From contig JADZDX010000020.1 of the NCBI GenBank assembly GCA_020850835.1, forward strand, positions 1 to 44,562: 44,562 nucleotides of DNA. Direction: 5' to 3'. Numbering within the stretch: position 1 is the stretch's first letter; each line of letters begins with the position of its first letter. The position numbers were made by a program, and so were the translations under genes. Below the pieces are notes generated by a model. It was not told the origin of the DNA. It ran no database searches and saw only the letters and a program-made list of their open reading frames with translations. This stretch comes from Fimbriimonadaceae bacterium (GTDB lineage: Bacteria > Armatimonadota > Fimbriimonadia > Fimbriimonadales > Fimbriimonadaceae). Positions 40,603-44,562 of the stretch are shown here, piece after piece.

Positions 40603-41499
40603 ATGCCTAAGCTGGTCTGGCTCAACGGCGTTGTCTCCCCTTTGGAATCGGCAACCGTCCACGTCTCTGATCACGCCCATCTATACGGAGATGGTCTCTT
40701 TGAAGGGATCCGCATGTATAGCAAGAAGGTGTTCAAGCTAGATGAACATATTGCTCGGCTCTTTCACGGTGCCAAGCATATGGGGTTTGAACAAATGCCC
40801 ACCGCCGAATATGTGAAGGGCGTCATCTTGGACATGTGCGCGAAATCCGAGTTTGACGACGCCTATATTCGAGTCAACTTGACCCGCGGCACGGGGCTCG
40901 GGCTAGACCCGAAGAATATAGACCGTAAGCCCAACCTTATGGTTATGGTCAACAGTTTGGCTCTCTATCGTCCGGAGGATTACGAAGTTGGCCTCCATGT
41001 TGTCAGCACCTCTTACCGAGTGATTCCGGCAGATGCTCTTGACCCTCGAATCAAGTGCATCGGTCGGTACGCCAGCAATATCATGGCAAAGGCAGAGGCC
41101 AACTCAAAGGGAGCAGGTGAAGGCCTCATGCTGAATCATCAGGGGAATATTGCCGAGTGCACGGGTGATAACATCTTCCTCATCAAGGACGGGGTAATCC
41201 GCACCCCTCATCCTTCGTCAGGCATTCTCTGCGGGATTACTCGACAAACGGTTATTGATACGGCTCGCGATGCGGGTTACCCCGTCGAGGAGACTTTCCT
41301 CACTACTTTTGATATTCATGCTTGTGACGAAGCCTTTTTGACCGGTACGGCAGCCGAAATCATTGCGATGGTGAGCCTTGATGGTCGACCCATCGGAGAC
41401 GGCAAGCCTGGGAAGATCACCCAGCATGTAACGGAAATATTTCGCCAACAGACAAAGGGCGGCACGCCTATTCCCGTCGTAGCTGGTACTTCTGTCTAA
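40603..41499 (+). CDS. ilvE: Branched-chain amino-acid aminotransferase
   Basis: A 298-residue PLP enzyme of fold type IV that interconverts branched-chain amino acids and 2-oxo acids. Key features: WLNGVVSPLESATVHVSDHAHLYGDGLFEGIRMY at the start (the parts HVSDHAHLYGDGLFEG are invariant), Arg at RVNLTRG, the PLP Lys151 in RIKCIGRYASNI, Glu184-containing GNIAECTGDNIFLI, and the phosphate-binding SGILCGITRQTV and LTGTAAEI. Standard length. It could supply the oxo-acids used by the LiuC-like pathway elsewhere in the window, but is not linked to it. Leaderless-type promoter. Confidence 0.94.
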   Translation: MPKLVWLNGVVSPLESATVHVSDHAHLYGDGLFEGIRMYSKKVFKLDEHIARLFHGAKHMGFEQMPTAEYVKGVILDMCAKSEFDDAYIRVNLTRGTGLGLDPKNIDRKPNLMVMVNSLALYRPEDYEVGLHVVSTSYRVIPADALDPRIKCIGRYASNIMAKAEANSKGAGEGLMLNHQGNIAECTGDNIFLIKDGVIRTPHPSSGILCGITRQTVIDTARDAGYPVEETFLTTFDIHACDEAFLTGTAAEIIAMVSLDGRPIGDGKPGKITQHVTEIFRQQTKGGTPIPVVAGTSV

Positions 41500-41504
41500 G
41501 CCCA

Positions 41505-41774
41505 ATGGCCCAGTTTTCTGTCCGAAGGGAATTCGAAGACCCCGTAAGTACGAACAAAGCGGACACCTTAGACGGTCTTACCGGCGTGGACGGGCTAGGC
41601 ACGTTTCTCTTGACTCTGTCAAGTTTTGAGAGAAGGACAACTGAGCGATGCCCCGCATGCAGCTTCTCCGTCCATGAATTGGTAGCAACTGGCTTGCTTG
41701 GTTGCCCGGTGTGCTATGAAGCCTTCGCCGATACCATCCGGCGACAGCTAGCACGAGAAGATTTGGTATCGTAA
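41505..41774 (+). CDS. McsA-like CxxC zinc-binding protein (truncated form)
   Basis: An 89-residue protein with C49-P-A-C52 and C67-P-V-C70 in TERCPACSFSVHELVATGLLGCPVCYEAF, the tetra-Cys zinc module of McsA (CPxCG...GxLGCxxCYxxF). McsA normally has two such modules and a UVR domain and activates the arginine kinase McsB or ClpC. Here there is a single module, no UVR domain and an N-terminal part of about 45 residues I do not recognise. It starts five bases after ilvE; start context is weak. ctsR and mcsB are not seen in this window, whereas clpC is. Confidence 0.68.
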   Translation: MAQFSVRREFEDPVSTNKADTLDGLTGVDGLGTFLLTLSSFERRTTERCPACSFSVHELVATGLLGCPVCYEAFADTIRRQLAREDLVS

Positions 41775-41787
41775 GAAGGAACACAGT

Positions 41788-42567
41788 ATGAAAGAGCTAG
41801 GGATGCGATTTTTGGTGGCGCTAGGAGTACTTGCCACCACTTTATTAGCTGGTTGCGCAGGTGGCGGTGGAGGAGGCGGGAGCACGAATTTGCCCGATCC
41901 TGAAGTTCGCTTTATCAATGGCTCACCAAACAACACGGGTATTGATTTTCTGTTGAATGAGGTTGTCGAGGCAAGCAACGTTGCCTTTGGGTCTGCCTCA
42001 CCCAATTTTCAGAGTATTGATTTCATCTCAGCCCAAGACGATGGTTACGATATTAGCGTTCGTCCAAATGGCGGTGAGGAACTAGATCGTTTTGGTCAGG
42101 TCTTCAACCGAGATACCGATACCTTGATTGTTACCCTTGGGCTTCACGATGCCGGTACGGAGTTTGACAAGAGACTCCAGATCTTCACCTATCCCGTAAG
42201 CCGGACCGCGCCAACGGGAACCCGGGCTCGAATATACGTCATCAATGGATTCATTCGAGCGGATGGCTTTAATACGCCAAACGTCTCGTTCCAAAGTGTT
42301 GATGCCGGCGATCCCCCGCCTTACAATAACCCTTCGGTCGAAACAACCGACATGACCTTTGGGGCAATCCGTAACCTCCTTGTGGATGCCACGTCGTTCC
42401 AATTCATTGTTCGGCGGGCTGATACCGATGCTTTGGTGCAATATGCGTCAGCCAATGTTAGTCTGTTGCCAGGTCATATTTACGCAGCTATTATCACCGG
42501 GCACGAGGGCGAGGTGGACTTGAATCTGCAACCCAAAATCGTGTTCATCGAGTTGGCGACGCAGTAG
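41788..42567 (+). CDS. DUF4397-containing lipoprotein
   Basis: A 259-residue lipoprotein: lipobox LLAGC at about 19-23, then a run of seven Gly, then two DUF4397-like beta domains. The first has EVRFINGSPNNTGIDFLLN and NFQSIDFISAQDDGYDISVRP (N(S/G)SP...GIDFLLN is characteristic); the second has ARIYVINGFI and VQYASANVSLLPGHIYAAIITG. AGGAA lies about 8 bases before the ATG. Such domains often occur in surface or exported proteins of unknown role. It ends 4 bases before the stop of the convergent pseudouridine synthase. Confidence 0.82.
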   Translation: MKELGMRFLVALGVLATTLLAGCAGGGGGGGSTNLPDPEVRFINGSPNNTGIDFLLNEVVEASNVAFGSASPNFQSIDFISAQDDGYDISVRPNGGEELDRFGQVFNRDTDTLIVTLGLHDAGTEFDKRLQIFTYPVSRTAPTGTRARIYVINGFIRADGFNTPNVSFQSVDAGDPPPYNNPSVETTDMTFGAIRNLLVDATSFQFIVRRADTDALVQYASANVSLLPGHIYAAIITGHEGEVDLNLQPKIVFIELATQ

Positions 42568-42571
42568 TCAC

Positions 42572-43468
42572 CTACCAGTCTTCAATAGCCTCTCTAGCTA
42601 TCTGGTGTTCAAAGTCAGCCGGCGGCGGGACAAAGAACGCGACCGGATCATTCGTAGCTGGGTGTGAGAAACTCAGATAGGCGGCATGAAGTTGTAGCGG
42701 ACCTTCGCTCCAAGGTTCTCGAGCGTAGATGGTGTCCCCTTTAAGCGGATGGCCGCTTGCGGCAAGATGTACGCGAATCTGATGCGTTCGGCCCGTTTCA
42801 AGCCGCGCCGCCACTACCGTATCGCTGCCAATATCAGCGAGAACTTTCAGGTGGGTCACTGCTGGCTTCCCATGGGGGTCCACTGCCATTTTCCGGCGAT
42901 CATGGCGGTCCCGCCCAATGGGTGCCTCGACTTTCAGCCGAGCATGACCAAGCTTTCCCTGGGCAAATCCTACGTACCGCCGCTCCGCAGACTTTTCAGC
43001 AATTTGCTCCGCTAAGGATCGGTGGGCTTGATCTGTCTTAGCAACGACCATCAATCCCGTCGTTTCCTTGTCCAAACGGTGCACAATCCCAGGACGGTAG
43101 TCTGCCGATCCTGTGCTAAGCGATGACCACCGAGCCAGTAGACCATTGACAAGGGTAGGTTCTTGTAACCCAGGCGCGGGGTGAGACGCCAGACCCCTCG
43201 GTTTATTGATCAAGATAAGCGACTCGTCTTCAAACACAATATCCAGGTCCATCTCAACTGGAGTGAGATCGTGAGGACGTGTCGCCTCTACTTCTTCTAG
43301 GGACACCATCATCCCCGGCTCCAGCCGAAAGCTCGGCTTACGGAGCACCCCATCGACCCAAACTCCTTCCTGCTCAATCAGGGCCGCAAGCTTGGTACGG
43401 CTAAACGAGGGGAGTTGAATCGCGAGGAACTTATCCAACCGGCTCGGCTCATCCACGCGAAAGTTCAT
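42572..43468 (-). CDS. rluD: RluA-family 23S rRNA pseudouridine synthase (RluD-like)
   Basis: About 298 residues. An S4 RNA-binding domain (about 8-60, LDKFLAIQLPSFSRTKLAALI) precedes the catalytic RluA domain: INKPRGLASHPAPG, then H130-R-L-D133-KETTGLMVVAKT with the catalytic Asp133, and LETGRTHQIRVHLAASGHPL. In this organism the target is most likely uridines in helix 69 of 23S rRNA (RluD), but RluA/RluC cannot be excluded. The start is ATG at 43468, because TACGAT lies 7 bases upstream (43476-43481); the ORF start at 43495 would place the box inside the gene. Confidence 0.92.
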   Translation of the reverse strand: MNFRVDEPSRLDKFLAIQLPSFSRTKLAALIEQEGVWVDGVLRKPSFRLEPGMMVSLEEVEATRPHDLTPVEMDLDIVFEDESLILINKPRGLASHPAPGLQEPTLVNGLLARWSSLSTGSADYRPGIVHRLDKETTGLMVVAKTDQAHRSLAEQIAEKSAERRYVGFAQGKLGHARLKVEAPIGRDRHDRRKMAVDPHGKPAVTHLKVLADIGSDTVVAARLETGRTHQIRVHLAASGHPLKGDTIYAREPWSEGPLQLHAAYLSFSHPATNDPVAFFVPPPADFEHQIAREAIEDW

Positions 43469-43475
43469 ACATTCC

Positions 43476-43492
43476 ATCGTACCGGGTACAAC
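43476..43492. promoter_or_regulatory. Divergent -10 boxes (rluD / gpmA)
   Basis: TACGAT on the minus strand (43476-43481) lies 7 bases before the rluD start; TACAAC on the plus strand (43487-43492) lies 6 bases before the gpmA start. Between and within them GTACC-G-GGTAC (43479-43489) is a perfect 11-base inverted repeat. The intergenic space is 30 bases. It may be an operator or a by-product of symmetric promoters. Confidence 0.45.
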
Positions 43493-43498
43493 CAACCC

Positions 43499-44110
43499 AT
43501 GCCGACCCTAGCTCTTGTGCGCCATGGGCAGTCTATTTGGAATCTCCAAAACCGATTCACCGGATGGGTGGACGTACCGCTATCTGAACTAGGGGCAGAG
43601 GAGGCTCGGCAAGCGGGCCTAAGGCTGAGAGGGCTCACCTTTGATGTCGCGTATACCAGCGCACTCACTCGTGCGCAGCACACGCTTTCCCTTATTCAGG
43701 AAACGATGGGCACCAGTCTCCCTGTGATCAAAGATGTAGCCCTGAACGAGCGCCATTATGGTGATCTTCAGGGGCTCAACAAGGCTGATACAGCAGCTAA
43801 GTATGGCGATGAACAGGTTCACATCTGGAGGCGGAGTTTTGACGTACCGCCACCCAACGGCGAGGCTCTGAAGCAGACCAGCGAGCGCACCATACCTTTC
43901 TACGAACGGTGTATTTTTGGAGACCTGAAGCAGGGGCGGAATGTGTTGGTCGTGGCTCATGGAAACAGCAACCGCAGCATCGTAATGGCCCTTGAGGGCC
44001 TGAGTGGCACAGAGATCATGAATGTTGAACTAGCAACTGGCATCCCGATCTTGTACTACTTGGACCTCGAAGGCAAAATTCTGAGCAAGACGATCCTTCA
44101 AACAACCTAA
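43499..44110 (+). CDS. gpmA: 2,3-bisphosphoglycerate-dependent phosphoglycerate mutase
   Basis: A 203-residue glycolytic enzyme that interconverts 3- and 2-phosphoglycerate. Catalytic features: L-V-R-H9-G-Q near the start, NRFTGW (18-23), LNERHYGDLQGLNK with Glu84, and VVAHGNSNRSI with His154. It is shorter than the E. coli type, lacking part of the loop between PPP and the second half; short forms exist in other bacteria and yeasts. The ATG at 43499 is preferred over the earlier in-frame ATG (43415), which lies inside rluD's divergent region and would add a non-family N-terminus. Confidence 0.9.
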   Translation: MPTLALVRHGQSIWNLQNRFTGWVDVPLSELGAEEARQAGLRLRGLTFDVAYTSALTRAQHTLSLIQETMGTSLPVIKDVALNERHYGDLQGLNKADTAAKYGDEQVHIWRRSFDVPPPNGEALKQTSERTIPFYERCIFGDLKQGRNVLVVAHGNSNRSIVMALEGLSGTEIMNVELATGIPILYYLDLEGKILSKTILQTT

Positions 44111-44126
44111 TCCCCAAGTTTTCCAC

Positions 44127-44155
44127 TTCCCATTCATTGGGCCAATGGTTATACT
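44127..44155 (+). promoter_or_regulatory. Candidate promoter for the right-edge ECF sigma gene
   Basis: TTCCCA (44127-44132) and TATACT (44150-44155) with a 17-base spacer, 15 bases before the ATG at 44171. A housekeeping-type promoter rather than an ECF-type; leader would be about 8 bases. Confidence 0.45.
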
Positions 44156-44170
44156 GGGGTAACGCAACCG

Positions 44171-44562
44171 ATGCCGGCCGAACCCACCGAAGAAACAATT
44201 CTTGAAAGAAGGTATCTCAGCGCCCTAGCGGCGGGAGATAATTCGGCACTTGGGGGGCTCTATGATCTCTACTCCGAACGCATTTACCGGTATGCCTTCC
44301 GCATGCTTGGCAATCGCAGTGATGCTGAAGATGCGACCGCCGAGACCTTTGTACGAGTATTACGTCGAGCCAGCGAACTTCGAGCCGACGGGGCCTTCCG
44401 AACATGGCTTTTTCGGATAACGCGGAATCTTTGCATTGATAAGATGCGTCAGCACAAATTGCTGGAGCTTCCGATTGATACACCCTATGGGTCTCCAGAA
44501 GAACGTACAACACTTCGGGTAACGGTGCAGCAAGCATTGGCTGATTTGCCATCCGATTACCG
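44171..44562 (+). CDS. ECF RNA polymerase sigma factor (partial, runs off the window)
   Basis: The frame from ATG 44171 is open to the window end, about 130 codons. Sigma2 is clear: SALAAGDNSALGGLYDLYSERIYRYAFRML, AEDATAETFVRVLRRA and AFRTWLFRITRNLCIDKMRQH, quoted by parts (FRTWLFRITRNLCIDKM). The linker and the start of sigma4 (QQALADLPSDYR) follow. A second ECF sigma factor, only distantly related to that at 9480-10085. Its anti-sigma factor would lie beyond the window. Confidence 0.88.
   Translation, partial: MPAEPTEETILERRYLSALAAGDNSALGGLYDLYSERIYRYAFRMLGNRSDAEDATAETFVRVLRRASELRADGAFRTWLFRITRNLCIDKMRQHKLLELPIDTPYGSPEERTTLRVTVQQALADLPSDY

Noticed and set aside
1-44562. CRISPR arrays, insertion sequences, phage genes or attachment sites
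   Set aside because: No regularly spaced repeats, no transposase or integrase motifs, and no sequence of the tRNA 3' end repeated downstream. All genes look chromosomal.

Overview
The window looks like a densely packed bacterial chromosome segment of moderate GC content, from a diderm (outer-membrane) organism. Evidence for an outer membrane is two small barrel proteins ending in Phe, an MCE/MlaD protein, LolA/RseB-like proteins and several lipoproteins; HrcA, ClpC and an McsA-like zinc protein are more typical of Terrabacteria. Many exported proteins have signal peptides ending in Ala-X-Ala followed by Gln. Together this fits Armatimonadota (Fimbriimonadia-like) best, but that is an inference: there is no rRNA gene and only one tRNA.

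Layout. 1-3996: end of an upstream gene, then two GT2 glycosyltransferases and an O-antigen-ligase-like polymerase with TPRs (surface polysaccharide), all +. 3912-11292 (-): aat, a small barrel, ECF sigma, anti-sigma, RseB-like sensor, PBP1A and PBP2, an apparent envelope-stress/cell-wall block. 11311-16238: a DinB-fold protein, tandem GHL10-type glycoside hydrolases, an LmeA-like protein, tRNA-Leu(TAG) and a GT-like protein. 16235-20357 (-): a five-gene block with a YtkA/FixH-like His-motif protein, a NosL-like CxxC protein, a His/Met-rich protein fused to a NosL-like module, an outer-membrane barrel and a VOC protein. I consider this the best candidate for an undescribed (metal-handling) system. 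20390-24774 (+): methylglutaconyl-CoA hydratase-like enzyme, biotin carboxylase, a small unknown and a heparinase II/III-like protein. 24777-26775 (-): ribosomal protein L9 and a long MCE protein with a C-terminal barrel-like domain. 27031-29544: clpC with a real terminator. 29608-39153: a Gly/Pro-rich lipoprotein, GT4 plus hrcA, a LolA-like protein, a membrane protein/DUF4129/DUF4350 cluster, a TPR-like protein and a GT-C-like membrane protein. 39143-44562: VanW, ilvE, an McsA-like zinc protein, a DUF4397 lipoprotein, an RluA-family pseudouridine synthase, phosphoglycerate mutase and the start of a second ECF sigma factor.

Two architectural features recur. First, genes that start transcription units usually carry a -10-like hexamer (TANNNT or CATAAT-like) about 5-11 nt before the start codon and no Shine-Dalgarno site, suggesting leaderless mRNAs; genes inside operons often have ATGA-type overlaps. 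Second, convergent genes nearly always touch or overlap at their stop codons, with only one convincing intrinsic terminator between a convergent pair (after clpC). No stretch over 300 bases lacks a gene; the longest is the 255-base clpC upstream region.
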